A stretch of 64,000 bases of DNA from Chryseobacterium sp. IHB B 17019 (GTDB lineage Bacteria; Bacteroidota; Bacteroidia; Flavobacteriales; Weeksellaceae): NCBI RefSeq assembly GCF_001456155.1, contig NZ_CP013293.1, positions 1,240,001 to 1,304,000 of the forward strand, in the 5' to 3' direction. The position numbers and the translations under genes are program-made. How positions within the stretch are numbered: the first letter of the stretch is position 1; every line of letters begins with the position of its first letter. Below are positions 17,313 through 26,954 of this stretch, piece after piece. The notes under the pieces are model-generated. The model had not been told where the DNA came from. It was given only the letters and a program-made list of their open reading frames with translations, and made no database searches.

Positions 17313-19787
17313 TCACTTCACTTTAAAAATATAAACCCCACCTTTCTCCGTCTCAAAATCAAAAACCTGTGTTTCAGGAACTGCAAAACCTTTCAATTCA
17401 GCTTTATCAGAAACCAAAGGAGTTTTAATGGTATTAATTTGATAATATTCATTCGGATTTTCACCTGTTGAATTTTTTAACTTAATTTTAGATTTCAGAT
17501 TAATATTTTTAGCAATTCTAATTCTCGCATTTCCTCCTAAAGTAGATTTTATAACTAATTTCGTCAGCTTAGAATTTTTCCATTCTATATCAACTTCAAA
17601 ACCTCCTATTGCTTTCAGCCCTTTTACAGAACCGTTTGGAAGAGCATCAGGCAGTGCCGGCAAAATATAAAGATAGCCGTCATAACTTTGGAGCAACATT
17701 TCTGCTATTCCTGAAGTACAGCCAAAATTTCCATCGATCTGAAACGGCGGATGTGCATCCAGAAGATTCGGATAAGTTCCTCCTGACTGATCTTTTGCGT
17801 CATTAGAAACAGGAGACAATTGATCTGAAATTAATTTAAAAGCGCGGTTTCCATCCAGCAATCTTGCCCACCAGTTCACTTTCCAGCCCATCGACCAACC
17901 TGTAGATCTATCACCACGATAAACCATTGAATTTTTAGCAGCTTCCGTTAAATCTGGATTTCTGAAAGGCGAAATCTGCCCCGAAGGAAATAGTCCGTAC
18001 AAATGCGAAATATGCCTGTGTTTATCATCGGTTCGGTCCGTATCTTTCAACCATTCCTGCAACTGGGCATGTTGCCCGATCTGCATGGGCGGAAGTTTTT
18101 GTAAAGCTGATTGTACTTCATCTGAAAGATTTTTATCTTCATTAAGAACTTTTGAAGCATTAATGAAATTATTAAAAACATCAAAGACCAACTGATTATC
18201 CATTGTTGTTCCCGCACTAATTCCGACACTTTTCATATAGGTATTTTCCGGCGACATGGAAGGCGAAACAACCAAGTATTTTTTGGAAGGATCCTGTTGC
18301 AAAACATCCAGATAAAACAAAGCCGAACCTTTCAATGCAGGATAATATTTTTTCAAGAAATCTTTGTCTCCAGAGTATAAATAATGATTCCAGAGATGTT
18401 GTGTAAGCCAGGCTCCGCCCATCGGCCACATTCCGTAAAAACCACCGTCCACTATACCTGTGATTCTCCATAAATCTGTGTTGTGATGCATATTCCAGCC
18501 TCTTGCGTGGTACATTTCTTTGGCAGATTCCTGTCCCGTTACCGACAAATCCTGAATCATGTCAAACAACGGTTCGTGCATTTCACTTAAATTCGTGTTT
18601 TCAGCAGGCCAATAGTTCATTTCAGTATTGATATTAACCGTGTATTTGCTGTCCCAAGCTGGATTTAACTGATAATTCCAGATTCCCTGTAAATTCGCGG
18701 GCTGAGTTCCCGGTTGGGATGATGAAATCAAAAGATAACGGCCAAACTGGAAATATAAAGCCACCAGATCAGGATCTCTTGAATGGGCGAATACTTTAAT
18801 TCTGACATCCGTTGTTTTTTTTGCCTGATCTGTTGTTCCTAAATTTAGGCTTACCCGATTAAAATATTTCTGATATTTTTGAATGTGAGCTTGTAATTCA
18901 GTATCATATTTTTTGCTTAAAGCTGATTTTAAGTATTCCGAAACTCTCTGATCCGGATTTCCTGAAAGGTCATTGTATTTTTTGAAATTGGTAGCGATTG
19001 AAACATAAATAACCACTTCATCTGCTCCGGAAACATGCAATTGGTTTTCAGTTGACGTCAGTTTCCCACCTTTTAAAACAGGAAAAGCCACCGTTTTGAA
19101 ATTAATTTTCCCGATTTTATTGTCGGCCGAACCGCTTGTTCCTTTAATAACCAATTGATTCTTTTCTGTAAAAATTGATTTTTTCAAATGTGGAGTAGAA
19201 GCGTTAATAGAGAAATTCAAGCCTCCTTTTTTACTGGATGATAATTTGATCACAACCACATTATCAGCAAAAGAAGTGAAAATTTCACGCTTAAAAGTCA
19301 CGCCATTCACTTCATAAGAAACTGTGCTTAAGGCTTTTTCAATATCTAAAGTCCGGTTGTAATGTTGAAATTTTTCATGATCTTTGAAATCCAGAAACAA
19401 ATCGCCCATTGTTTGATAAGGCATTCCGTAGTTCAGATCTTTTGGAGCACTTCTCGGATAGGTTTTGTTGGATAGATTTTGTGCTTTTTCAAATTGACCC
19501 TCATTCAACAGTTTCCTTATTTTTTGAATACTGTCAAACGTGTTTTTCGGAACGTTATTTCCGGGTTCTCCCGCCCAGATTGTTTCTTCGTTCAGCTGAA
19601 GATGTTCCTGCGAAACTCCGCCAAAAACCATTGCTCCCAATTTTCCGTTTCCGATGGGAAGTGCTTCGTTCCAGTTTTCTGCAGGTTTGCTATAGGTTAA
19701 CTTTAAATTCTGCTGTGACTGAACAGAAATAGAAATCAAAGTTCCCAAAGCTAGTAAAAAGATTTTATGTTGAAGGATTTTTAACAT
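17313..19787 (-). CDS. GH95 family glycosidase (alpha-L-fucosidase/galactosidase)
   Basis: An 824-residue exported enzyme with a signal peptide (ISISVQSQQ). Family features are the N-terminal [18 protein letters not shown] and [13 protein letters not shown], the (alpha/alpha)6 barrel block [20 protein letters not shown], the segment [13 protein letters not shown] and the C-terminal [16 protein letters not shown] containing the catalytic Asp region. GH95 includes inverting 1,2-alpha-L-fucosidases and alpha-L-galactosidases. In a pectin locus it probably trims fucose or L-galactose from RG-II or xyloglucan-like side chains. It is the last gene of the large minus-strand series. Confidence 0.93.
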   Translation of the reverse strand: MLKILQHKIFLLALGTLISISVQSQQNLKLTYSKPAENWNEALPIGNGKLGAMVFGGVSQEHLQLNEETIWAGEPGNNVPKNTFDSIQKIRKLLNEGQFEKAQNLSNKTYPRSAPKDLNYGMPYQTMGDLFLDFKDHEKFQHYNRTLDIEKALSTVSYEVNGVTFKREIFTSFADNVVVIKLSSSKKGGLNFSINASTPHLKKSIFTEKNQLVIKGTSGSADNKIGKINFKTVAFPVLKGGKLTSTENQLHVSGADEVVIYVSIATNFKKYNDLSGNPDQRVSEYLKSALSKKYDTELQAHIQKYQKYFNRVSLNLGTTDQAKKTTDVRIKVFAHSRDPDLVALYFQFGRYLLISSSQPGTQPANLQGIWNYQLNPAWDSKYTVNINTEMNYWPAENTNLSEMHEPLFDMIQDLSVTGQESAKEMYHARGWNMHHNTDLWRITGIVDGGFYGMWPMGGAWLTQHLWNHYLYSGDKDFLKKYYPALKGSALFYLDVLQQDPSKKYLVVSPSMSPENTYMKSVGISAGTTMDNQLVFDVFNNFINASKVLNEDKNLSDEVQSALQKLPPMQIGQHAQLQEWLKDTDRTDDKHRHISHLYGLFPSGQISPFRNPDLTEAAKNSMVYRGDRSTGWSMGWKVNWWARLLDGNRAFKLISDQLSPVSNDAKDQSGGTYPNLLDAHPPFQIDGNFGCTSGIAEMLLQSYDGYLYILPALPDALPNGSVKGLKAIGGFEVDIEWKNSKLTKLVIKSTLGGNARIRIAKNINLKSKIKLKNSTGENPNEYYQINTIKTPLVSDKAELKGFAVPETQVFDFETEKGGVYIFKVK

Positions 19788-19824
19788 TTTTTATTTGTTA
19801 GGTGAATTTATTACTCATTACCAA

Positions 19825-20727
19825 TTACTTATTAGCTATAGTTTTAAGCCAGTCTGAGCATAACTTTTTCCAATTATCGGTCAGTTCAGTTTTATTCATA
19901 ATTCCGATTTTATGTTCACCTTCAGGAAAAATGAACAACGCGCCTTTCACTTTATTTTTTATCATTGCCTGGTAATACAGCATGCTGTTCGTTACGGGAA
20001 CTGTTTTATCATTTTGCGCATGAATCAACAGTGTAGGCGGTGTTTTTTCCGTTACCCGGTTTTGCATAGAATATTCACTGATTTTTTCCGGAGAGGCATT
20101 TTCACCAAGCAGACTGTTACGACTTCCTAAATTTGCAAATTCGCCCAGATCAATGACGGGAGAAACCAGGATTGCAAAATTCGGGGTAGTAGGAATATTC
20201 TCCCAATCGCCTTTTAATTCTGTATAATCTGTAGAAATATTACTTGCCATCGCAGCCAAATGTCCCCCCGCAGAAGTTCCTATAACTCCAACCTGATCTG
20301 GCGAAATACCATATTGTTCAGCATTTTTTCTAAGATATTTTATAGCCTCCTGGATATCCTGCAGCGGAGCGAGTTCTCTTTGCCTGACATCGGGAGAAAT
20401 CGGTAATCTGTAATTTAAAACGAAAGCAGAAATTCCCAATGTATTAAACCATTTTGCAATTTGAAAACCATTCAGATCGTAGGTAAGTTTGTAATATCCA
20501 CCGCCGGGAATGATGATGACAGCCATCTGTTTTCTGTCTTCTTTGGGAGGTAAAAAAGCAAAAAGCTCAGTTTCTTTTATCTGTACAATTCTTCCGTCTT
20601 TTTCTTCGGTTTTTAATGATAATCCTTTGGAATTTGGCATCTTACCTTTTGGCCAGATGTTAATTTTTTCCTGTGCGGATAATTGAGCGAAAAGGAAAAT
20701 TATTAAGATGAAAACAAATTTTTTCAT
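19825..20727 (-). CDS. Alpha/beta-hydrolase, probable carbohydrate esterase
   Basis: A 300-residue exported alpha/beta-hydrolase with a signal peptide (FLFAQLSAQE). It shows the oxyanion-hole motif IIPGGGYYKLTYD, the nucleophile elbow GTSAGGHLAA, an Asp in HAQNDKTVP and a His in PEGEHKIG, a complete Ser-Asp-His triad. It belongs with the axe/BD-FAE-like polysaccharide esterases of Bacteroidetes, which remove acetyl or similar groups. It sits 37 bases before GH95 on the same strand. The exact ester bond is unknown; pectin acetyl groups are likely from context. Confidence 0.85.
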   Translation of the reverse strand: MKKFVFILIIFLFAQLSAQEKINIWPKGKMPNSKGLSLKTEEKDGRIVQIKETELFAFLPPKEDRKQMAVIIIPGGGYYKLTYDLNGFQIAKWFNTLGISAFVLNYRLPISPDVRQRELAPLQDIQEAIKYLRKNAEQYGISPDQVGVIGTSAGGHLAAMASNISTDYTELKGDWENIPTTPNFAILVSPVIDLGEFANLGSRNSLLGENASPEKISEYSMQNRVTEKTPPTLLIHAQNDKTVPVTNSMLYYQAMIKNKVKGALFIFPEGEHKIGIMNKTELTDNWKKLCSDWLKTIANK

Positions 20728-20768
20728 GGCTTTTTAATTTTTTTAGTTGCTTTAACGTATATTTTGCT

Positions 20769-20801
20769 AAACCTAACAGGTTTCAAAAACCTGTTAGGTT
20801 T
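20769..20801. repeat. Short perfect hairpin repeat, copy A
   Basis: AAACCTAACAGGTTT (20769-20783) and its exact complement (20787-20801) flank a 3-base CAA loop. The same 15-base arms recur at 26903-26935 with a TTA loop. It lies in the gap between the KdgF and esterase genes. Confidence 0.8.
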
Positions 20802-20829
20802 GAATACTAAGTTTAATAGTAGAAAGAAA

Positions 20830-21171
20830 TTAATCTTTAAGAAAATCCTCTCTAAACGGTGTAAAAACATCAATCAGCTGCCCTTCTTCCAAACATTTTA
20901 CCCCATGAAAAATAGTAGGCTGGGCAAAAAAACCGTCACCTTCCTGTAAAATTTTCACTTCACCATCAACAGTTACTTCAAATTTTCCCGAAGCAACATA
21001 CGTGATCTGCGAATGAAAATGCTGATGCAAAGCTCCGACAGCATTTTTTTCAAACTTCACGATCACCATCATCACTTGAGAATTGTACCCAACAAATTGT
21101 CTGGAAACTCCGCCTCCTAAATCTTCCCACTCGGAATTACCGTCGAAGAATGGTTCTTTTTTAAATTTCAT
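20830..21171 (-). CDS. kdgF: KdgF-like cupin, unsaturated-uronate linearising protein
   Basis: A 113-residue single-domain cupin. Metal-binding residues are visible in ALHQHFHSQITYVASG (two His and a Gln in the first cupin motif) and in FFAQPTIFHGVKCLEE. The C-terminal DVFTPFREDFL is typical of KdgF. Known KdgF proteins speed ring opening of 4,5-unsaturated galacturonate to the linear keto form used by KduI. There is no signal peptide, so it acts in the cytoplasm. It lies among extracellular enzymes but feeds the kdu genes at 39-41 kb. Confidence 0.88.
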   Translation of the reverse strand: MKFKKEPFFDGNSEWEDLGGGVSRQFVGYNSQVMMVIVKFEKNAVGALHQHFHSQITYVASGKFEVTVDGEVKILQEGDGFFAQPTIFHGVKCLEEGQLIDVFTPFREDFLKD

Positions 21172-21216
21172 ATTTTCTGTTCTTTTATTTCATTTAATGA
21201 ATGGAATTCTTTTTTT

Positions 21217-21286
21217 CTCCCGCAGATTTCACAGATTACGCAGATCTTTTTCTTAAATCTGTGAAAGTCCGTGTAATCAATGGGAA
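21217..21286. repeat. Dispersed intergenic repeat (CGCAGATTTCACAGATTACG type)
   Basis: A 70-base partly palindromic block in which CAGATTTCACAGATT reads back as AAATCTGTGAAA about 25 bases later. Fragments of the same sequence (ATCTGCGGGA) occur at about 17288-17302 and at 679-689 (reverse). Repeats of this kind are common in flavobacterial intergenic DNA. Confidence 0.6.
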
Positions 21287-21290
21287 ATGA

Positions 21291-22025
21291 TCATTTAATA
21301 TATTTCTCCAATCCAATTCTCAGACTCTTCAAATCCTTCAAAGCCAGTTTTGCAACAGTTTCCGCACCCAATTTTGATAAATGCGTATCATCCGCTTTTC
21401 CTTTTGGATAATATGGATTTTCACCCTCCGCAAAATGAAGATGCAGCTTTTTAGACTTTTCCGGGCCGTAAGAAATTTCCATCTGTTCTGTTAGCAATTG
21501 CATATCCACAAACGGAACCTTCAGATCATTAGCAACCATTCTTACCACCAAAGGATATTCTTTATGAGTATCAACCAAAACACCGTTTTCAGTGAAATTT
21601 CTTCTCACAATAGAAGTCATCAGAATCGGAGTAGCTCCTTTTGCTCTGGTTTCATTGACGTATCTTTCCAAATTGGCTCTGTATTGAGTGTAAGGATTTG
21701 TGAATTTTGTAGAATCCTTCAATTTCTGATCATTATGACCGAATTGAATAACCACAAAATCTCCCTTTTTAAGCTGTTTCTCCACTTTATCCCATCTTCC
21801 TTCTGTTCTGAAACTTTTTGAGCTTCTTCCGTTCATCGCATGATTCTGAACTTCAATTCCTGTCGTTAAAAATTGTGGCAAAACCTGTCCCCAACCGTGT
21901 TCAGGGTTTTTATCGGGATTGTCTTTGTTGGCCATTGTGGAATCGCCGATTAAGAATAATGTTGGTTTTTGTGCGAATATTATTATTGATAAAAATAAAA
22001 ATAGTAGAGTAAGTTTTTTATTCAT
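21291..22025 (-). CDS. Rhamnogalacturonan acetylesterase (SGNH, CE12)
   Basis: A 244-residue exported SGNH esterase that removes acetyl groups from rhamnogalacturonan. A signal peptide is followed by block I FLIGDSTMANKD (nucleophile Ser), block III VIQFGHNDQK and block V KADDTHLSKLG, giving the Ser-Asp-His triad. Asn in HAMNGRSS supports the oxyanion hole. The start at 22025 (MNKKLTLLFLF) gives a clean signal peptide; the frame extends upstream to 22076. It is one of three CE12-like proteins in the window, each in a different gene group. Confidence 0.92.
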   Translation of the reverse strand: MNKKLTLLFLFLSIIIFAQKPTLFLIGDSTMANKDNPDKNPEHGWGQVLPQFLTTGIEVQNHAMNGRSSKSFRTEGRWDKVEKQLKKGDFVVIQFGHNDQKLKDSTKFTNPYTQYRANLERYVNETRAKGATPILMTSIVRRNFTENGVLVDTHKEYPLVVRMVANDLKVPFVDMQLLTEQMEISYGPEKSKKLHLHFAEGENPYYPKGKADDTHLSKLGAETVAKLALKDLKSLRIGLEKYIK

Positions 22026-22225
22026 TGTAAATAAATTTTTAATTAAAATTCTTTTGTCTTGAAACAAAAGAACCAAAAGTTCAAGACTTGGAAACTTCCG
22101 CTAAAAATTATTTCTGTTCTCTAAAAATTCTAAAACTCGCGCGGATTGAATATTTTTGTTTTATTTCAATAGTTATCCCGCGCTTCAAACAGTAGAATTT
22201 TCTTAACGTTCACAGAATTAATTTT

Positions 22226-22250
22226 CTTAACGCTCCATTTTCCTATGTCG
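22226..22250 (-). repeat. Dispersed 25-base repeat, copy 1
   Basis: On the minus strand this reads CGACATAGGAAAATGG followed by AGCGTTAAG. It matches 50136-50160 on the plus strand at 24 of 25 bases. The rest of the 22026-22277 gap carries other palindromic pieces and no gene. Confidence 0.6.
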
Positions 22251-22277
22251 ATTTACTGTAGTTATCATTAATTATTG

Positions 22278-23246
22278 CTAATGTTCAGGGTTCCAGTCAT
22301 TAAAAATTTTCTCAATTGTATAATTTTTCAAATCTTTTTTTGTCAATTGATGCGACCAACTTACACGTTTTGAAGTGTTTATGCCTTCCCCTTTACTTCC
22401 GAATTCTGCATAATAAGCGGTTTTTTCTTTATCAGGAAACATTTTATCGCCTTTCCACGGATTCCAGCCTTCCGGAAGAATGTGTTTTCCCATTTCGGTA
22501 TTGATGAAAACTGTTTTTGCGTATGGTCTCCAGGGTCTTCCCAAATAGACTTTTGTGATACCTTCTCTGGCGATTAATTTACAGTCGAAAAAGACAAAAC
22601 CGTATTGTCTGTCGGCTTCCGTAGCGGCTGCGGTAATGTAAGAATCGGCTAAACTTTTAATAGTACAATTCTTAAAAACAACGGTTGCCTGTCCGAAAAT
22701 AAAATCCGTTGTACCTTCAATATAACAATTTTCAAAATACTGTCTGCTGTGATTGGTTGCGGAATAAATCGTGTCCTGACAACCCAGAATATTCGAATTT
22801 TTAATCACAAAACGGTCACCCTCCACATGAAGAGAAACTGCCTGTCCTTCGTTGCATGAGCTATTTTGAATGGTTACATTGCTGACTTTTATATCATCAC
22901 CCATTACCAGTAAAGTGTAAGAATTGAATGTTGTCATTTTTTCATTAAATGAATCCGGTTTTCGTGAAAAGTCATTGTTGGTGATAATTGTATTGTCTTT
23001 ATTTTCGCCTTCTAACGTGATTTTATGTTTCGAAGAAGGGATTGTGATTTTCTCGTTATAGGTGCCGGCTCTAATAAAAACCAAAGCTTCGGCAGGCCCT
23101 AAATCTCTTATAGAATTGATCGCTTTCTGAATCGATGTAAAATCTCCGCTTCCATCTTTGGCAACGGTAATTTTTATGTACGGATCATTTCCTGCTAAAA
23201 GAAAATTAGCAATCGAAACGAATAGAATTAAGAATAATTTTTTCAT
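22278..23246 (-). CDS. Pectin methylesterase (CE8), copy 1
   Basis: A 322-residue exported beta-helix enzyme that removes methyl esters from homogalacturonan. A signal peptide (SIANFLLAG) precedes KDGSGDFTSIQKAI. The CE8 signature blocks are present in order: EGQAVSLHVEGD, GCQDTIYS, EGTTDFIFGQA (the catalytic Asp residues) and YLGRPWRPYAKTVF (Arg and Trp). Length is normal for a bacterial single-domain enzyme. It probably works in the periplasm on imported oligosaccharides before GH28 and GH105 action. A second copy is encoded at 32494-33516. Confidence 0.95.
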   Translation of the reverse strand: MKKLFLILFVSIANFLLAGNDPYIKITVAKDGSGDFTSIQKAINSIRDLGPAEALVFIRAGTYNEKITIPSSKHKITLEGENKDNTIITNNDFSRKPDSFNEKMTTFNSYTLLVMGDDIKVSNVTIQNSSCNEGQAVSLHVEGDRFVIKNSNILGCQDTIYSATNHSRQYFENCYIEGTTDFIFGQATVVFKNCTIKSLADSYITAAATEADRQYGFVFFDCKLIAREGITKVYLGRPWRPYAKTVFINTEMGKHILPEGWNPWKGDKMFPDKEKTAYYAEFGSKGEGINTSKRVSWSHQLTKKDLKNYTIEKIFNDWNPEH

Positions 23247-23295
23247 AAATTTACTTTAAGTTGGTCTCAGCCTTAATCTCAACCTTAACCTTAAT

Positions 23296-24207
23296 TTACT
23301 TCAAAACTTTATTTAAAAAGTCAACAGTATAATTCAATGTTTCTGTAAACCAGGGTTCTGCACTCCAGAATGAATGCGGAGAATCTTTAATTTCATGAAA
23401 CTCAGCCGGAATATTATAGCTTTTCAATTTCTTCATCATATCGTCCCGACCTGCATGGAAACGGGGCTGAGAACTGTTGATGAAAAGAGTAGGAGGCGTG
23501 TTTTTATCCACATATTCCAAGGGGGAAGCTTCTGTCCAGTTTTTTAAATTGAGATCTCTGTCCCCACCCAGCCAATAGGAAGCGTAAGTACTTTCTTCAG
23601 CTTCAGGATGAATAAACGAAACAATTCCATCAATATTGATGATTGCCTTTATTTTATTCTTTGACCTTACACCAACCAAAGTGGCGATCTGAGCACCCGC
23701 AGATTCTCCTAAAACCACCATTTTATTTTGATCTAAAGAATATTTTTTTCTGTTTTTCTTTAACCAATTAATAGCTTTCTCAATATCTTCAACTCCGGCG
23801 GGATATTTTGCAACATCAGCCAACCGATAACCAACTGCGATGGCGACATAACCTTTGGAAGCCAATTCCATAGCCATGAATTTTTCATTTTCCTTGCTTC
23901 CTGAAATCCAGCCACCACCATGAACCATTGCAATTCCGGGGTGCTTTTTGGATTTGTCAAGAGGATAATAGACGTCTGCTTTCAGAGAAATCCCGTTGAT
24001 GTTTGCATATTCCACATCTTTATCAATTCCGATATTTTGCGGAACCGGTCGATCAATCGGAGTAATAAAAGTATGTTTTTTCTTTAGTTTCTCGTAAGTT
24101 GCTTCGTTGGTGTAAGGAGTTGCATTCGGCCTTTGAATCTGGCCGAATGCTATTGTTCCTCCCATTAAAAAAATAGAAATATAAGTATGCTTTTTGTTAA
24201 AAATCAT
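23296..24207 (-). CDS. Alpha/beta-hydrolase esterase
   Basis: A 303-residue exported hydrolase of the hormone-sensitive-lipase-like/BD-FAE group. Features are the signal peptide (LMGGTIAFGQ), the oxyanion motif VHGGGWISGSKE, the nucleophile elbow LGESAGAQIA, an Asp near FHAGRDDM and the His of KDSPHSFWSA. The start at 24207 (MIFNKKHTYI) gives a standard signal peptide; an upstream extension to 24321 would add 38 unlikely residues. It probably acts on acetyl, methyl or feruloyl esters of pectin, judged only from context. Confidence 0.87.
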   Translation of the reverse strand: MIFNKKHTYISIFLMGGTIAFGQIQRPNATPYTNEATYEKLKKKHTFITPIDRPVPQNIGIDKDVEYANINGISLKADVYYPLDKSKKHPGIAMVHGGGWISGSKENEKFMAMELASKGYVAIAVGYRLADVAKYPAGVEDIEKAINWLKKNRKKYSLDQNKMVVLGESAGAQIATLVGVRSKNKIKAIINIDGIVSFIHPEAEESTYASYWLGGDRDLNLKNWTEASPLEYVDKNTPPTLFINSSQPRFHAGRDDMMKKLKSYNIPAEFHEIKDSPHSFWSAEPWFTETLNYTVDFLNKVLK

Positions 24208-24356
24208 GTTGTCAAGTTTTTTAAATTTTGAACCATTAAGATTATTTAAGTATGTAAGCTTAATTAAGAAAAACATTCTGATTTTATCTTTAAAGCAAAG
24301 CAACTTAATATTCTTAACCACTTAATGTATCTTAATGGTTTAAATAATTGATACAT

Positions 24357-26024
24357 TTATTTAACTGAATTTTTCGCTGCTTCCGTTGCAAGATAAAATG
24401 CATCTTTATCCCCTGCAACTTCTTTCGGTAACAATATGGGTCCCGATTTATTTCCTAAAACCTTAACAAACGGTTTGTTTTGAGATTCAAATTTTACCGT
24501 TGAAAGATTGATGTTTTTGCTGTTGTAAACCGTTGCTCCAGTTCCTTCAGAATATTTTAATGTAACATTTTTTAATTGAATTCCGTCTGCATCTACGATT
24601 GTTAAAGCCTTTTTTGTGTCAAACTGAGAATCTTCAATCACAATATTTTTAAGGTTCATTTCTGCTAAACCGAACAAGGTGATCGCTTCATAAGAATTAA
24701 CCGCATTGATATTTTTAAAGAAAATATTTCTAAAAATCGGAGTTTCCTCTGTTACGGGATACACCTTTTCCGGTGCTTTGTTTCCTTCTTTTTTCTGTCC
24801 GTCTTCCAATACCGGTGAAGCACCTTCATAAAACATATTAAAGCCAATTACCTGAGTAGGAATATTAATCATATCGATGTTTTTGATGAAAATATTTTCA
24901 ACGATTCCACCTCTTCCACGGGTAGTTTTGAAACGTAAACCGATGTCTGTTCCGATAAAAGTACAGTCGGAAACGTGGATATTTCTCGCTCCACCGGACA
25001 TTTCGCTTCCTATAACAAAACCTCCGTGACCATGATACACAACATTGTTTTTAATGATGACATTTTCTGTCGGCATATTTCTTTTTCTACCATCTTTATC
25101 TTTCCCTGATTTAATGCAAATCGCGTCGTCGCCAACGTCAAACGTGTTATCGTAGATCAAGACATTTTTACAGGATTCCAAATCTACACCGTCACCGTTT
25201 TGAGAAAACCAAGGATTTCTAACGGTAAGATTTCTTAAAATGACATTAGAACACATCAACGGGTGAAGATTCCACGCGGGAGAATTCTGAAAAGTAGGAC
25301 CGTCTAACAGAACTTTGTCACAACCCACCAAACTTACCATTACGGGACGAAGAAAATCTTTAACCGATTTTAGCTCTTCCCTAGAAATTTTATCAGGAAC
25401 GTTGAAACTCGAACTGCTCTCAAATCCTTTTTTATAGCTTTCCGAAGGATACCAGGTTTTACCGTCTGAAGATAAAATTCCGCCGGATTTTACAATCTCT
25501 TTCCATTCAGACTCAGATACTTTTCCTTTTTTAATGGCTCTCCAGGCATCACCGCTTCCGTCGATTACCCCTTTACCCGTAATAGCAATATTGCTTGCAT
25601 TTTTTGCAGAAATAGGGGATTGACATCGGATTGTATTTAATCCTTCAAAACTCACATCAACCAAAGGATAATCGTTTTTGTCTTTGCTGAATATGATAAA
25701 TGCACCCTCTTCTACGTGGAGATTGATGTTGCTTTTCAACTCGATTGGCCCTGTTAACCACATTCCGCGGGGAACAACCAATTTTCCGCCACCTTTTTTG
25801 GATAGATCGTCGATTGCTTTTTTGAAAGCTTCCGTATTTTTTACATTTCCGCCTGCAACTCCACCAAATTGTGTGATAGAAACTGTATTTATAGGAAAAG
25901 AAGTTTCTGCAACCTGGGGCATTTTAAACTCAATATTTTTATAAATATCCAGATTTTGAGAATATATGTGTTCTGAAAACAGCATAACTGCTACTAAACC
26001 AATAACTTTAAGTGACTTCTTCAT
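24357..26024 (-). CDS. Polygalacturonase-type glycosidase (GH28)
   Basis: A 555-residue exported beta-helix glycosidase. The four GH28 catalytic blocks are complete: QNGDGVDLES (N-D), VGDDAICIKSG (D-D), YHGHGGFVIGS (GHG) and LRFKTTRGRGG (R-K). These support classical inverting hydrolysis of alpha-1,4-galacturonosyl bonds. The start of the mature protein, VSITQFGGVAGGNVKNTEAF, is typical. Its product, galacturonic acid, enters the UxaC-UxaB-UxaA pathway. The stop lies one base before the CE12 gene series on the same strand, so an operon is likely. Confidence 0.95.
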   Translation of the reverse strand: MKKSLKVIGLVAVMLFSEHIYSQNLDIYKNIEFKMPQVAETSFPINTVSITQFGGVAGGNVKNTEAFKKAIDDLSKKGGGKLVVPRGMWLTGPIELKSNINLHVEEGAFIIFSKDKNDYPLVDVSFEGLNTIRCQSPISAKNASNIAITGKGVIDGSGDAWRAIKKGKVSESEWKEIVKSGGILSSDGKTWYPSESYKKGFESSSSFNVPDKISREELKSVKDFLRPVMVSLVGCDKVLLDGPTFQNSPAWNLHPLMCSNVILRNLTVRNPWFSQNGDGVDLESCKNVLIYDNTFDVGDDAICIKSGKDKDGRKRNMPTENVIIKNNVVYHGHGGFVIGSEMSGGARNIHVSDCTFIGTDIGLRFKTTRGRGGIVENIFIKNIDMINIPTQVIGFNMFYEGASPVLEDGQKKEGNKAPEKVYPVTEETPIFRNIFFKNINAVNSYEAITLFGLAEMNLKNIVIEDSQFDTKKALTIVDADGIQLKNVTLKYSEGTGATVYNSKNINLSTVKFESQNKPFVKVLGNKSGPILLPKEVAGDKDAFYLATEAAKNSVK

Positions 26025-26025
26025 T

Positions 26026-26871
26026 TTATTTTTGTTGAGTTTTAATTAATTTTTTAAATTCCTGATAAACAATTGAGGCTACAACTTTTGCTCCTTCCGG
26101 CTGGAAATGGGTGTTATCTTTCTGTCCTTTCGGATAGGCTTCATACACATTTTCAGGAAGATTCATGAAATAGTGATTCGTAGTGAAATCCTGTCCCTTT
26201 TTCGTAAAATAATCCATTGACAATTTATTTAAGTCGATGTACGGAACATTCATTTCTTTAGCAATATCAATCGGAGCCTGACCGTATTCTCCGTGCACAT
26301 TTTCAAGTTTTCCGTCTTTCCAGGGATAATTTCTTGCAACTGGAGTTAAAATAATTGGATTTCCACCTTTTTGCCTTGTCTGAGTTACAAATAACCTTAA
26401 AAATTCTTTATATCCTTCAATATTTACATATCGTTCTGTGTGCTTTTCCGAACCGTCATTGTGACCAAACTGCATAAAAACATAATCGTTCGGCTGCAAA
26501 TGTTCATATACAAATCTCCATCTTCCTTCCTGAAAAAAAGTTCGCGTACTTCTTCCGCCATGCGCTCTGTCGATAACCGCAACAAAATCTGTTGTAATTG
26601 CAGGTTTTAAAGAAGCCAAACTGTCTTTTACAAAAAACGGCTGAAAAACCTGTCCCCAACCTGTAATTGGGTAACGGACTTTCATATAATCTTTTCCGGG
26701 TTCATAATTTCCCGTATAATCTGCCATCGTGGAGTCTCCGATAAGATAAATATGAGTGATTTTTTTATTCTGTTTTATATTTCCCTTTTGAGCATTGTTT
26801 TGTGACTGACATGCAGTCAACAACAAAACAATGAATAAAAATGAAACTATTTTGTATATTGTTTTTGACAT
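26026..26871 (-). CDS. Lipoprotein rhamnogalacturonan acetylesterase (CE12)
   Basis: A 281-residue SGNH esterase with a lipoprotein signal (FIVLLLTACQSQ, lipidated Cys near residue 21). Block I is YLIGDSTMADYT, block III FMQFGHNDGSEK, and block V KDNTHFQPEGA with the Asp and His. The start at 26871 (MSKTIYKIVSF) places the lipobox correctly. Surface or periplasmic anchoring distinguishes it from the soluble copy at 21291. It lies one base from the GH28 gene, so the two are co-translated. Confidence 0.92.
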   Translation of the reverse strand: MSKTIYKIVSFLFIVLLLTACQSQNNAQKGNIKQNKKITHIYLIGDSTMADYTGNYEPGKDYMKVRYPITGWGQVFQPFFVKDSLASLKPAITTDFVAVIDRAHGGRSTRTFFQEGRWRFVYEHLQPNDYVFMQFGHNDGSEKHTERYVNIEGYKEFLRLFVTQTRQKGGNPIILTPVARNYPWKDGKLENVHGEYGQAPIDIAKEMNVPYIDLNKLSMDYFTKKGQDFTTNHYFMNLPENVYEAYPKGQKDNTHFQPEGAKVVASIVYQEFKKLIKTQQK

Positions 26872-26902
26872 TGATTTTGATGAATTATGCTTTATTTTTA
26901 AC

Positions 26903-26935
26903 AAACCTAACAGGTTTTTAAAACCTGTTAGGTTT
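26903..26935. repeat. Short perfect hairpin repeat, copy B
   Basis: Same 15-base arms as copy A (AAACCTAACAGGTTT at 26903-26917, complement at 26921-26935) with loop TTA. It sits in the gap upstream of the CE12 gene. Confidence 0.8.
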
Positions 26936-26954
26936 CTATATTTTTTAATCGAAA

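Noticed and set aside
20769..26935. Paired hairpins as ends of an insertion sequence
   Set aside because: The DNA between the two copies is a continuous set of pectin genes on one strand with no transposase, and each copy is itself a complete palindrome.
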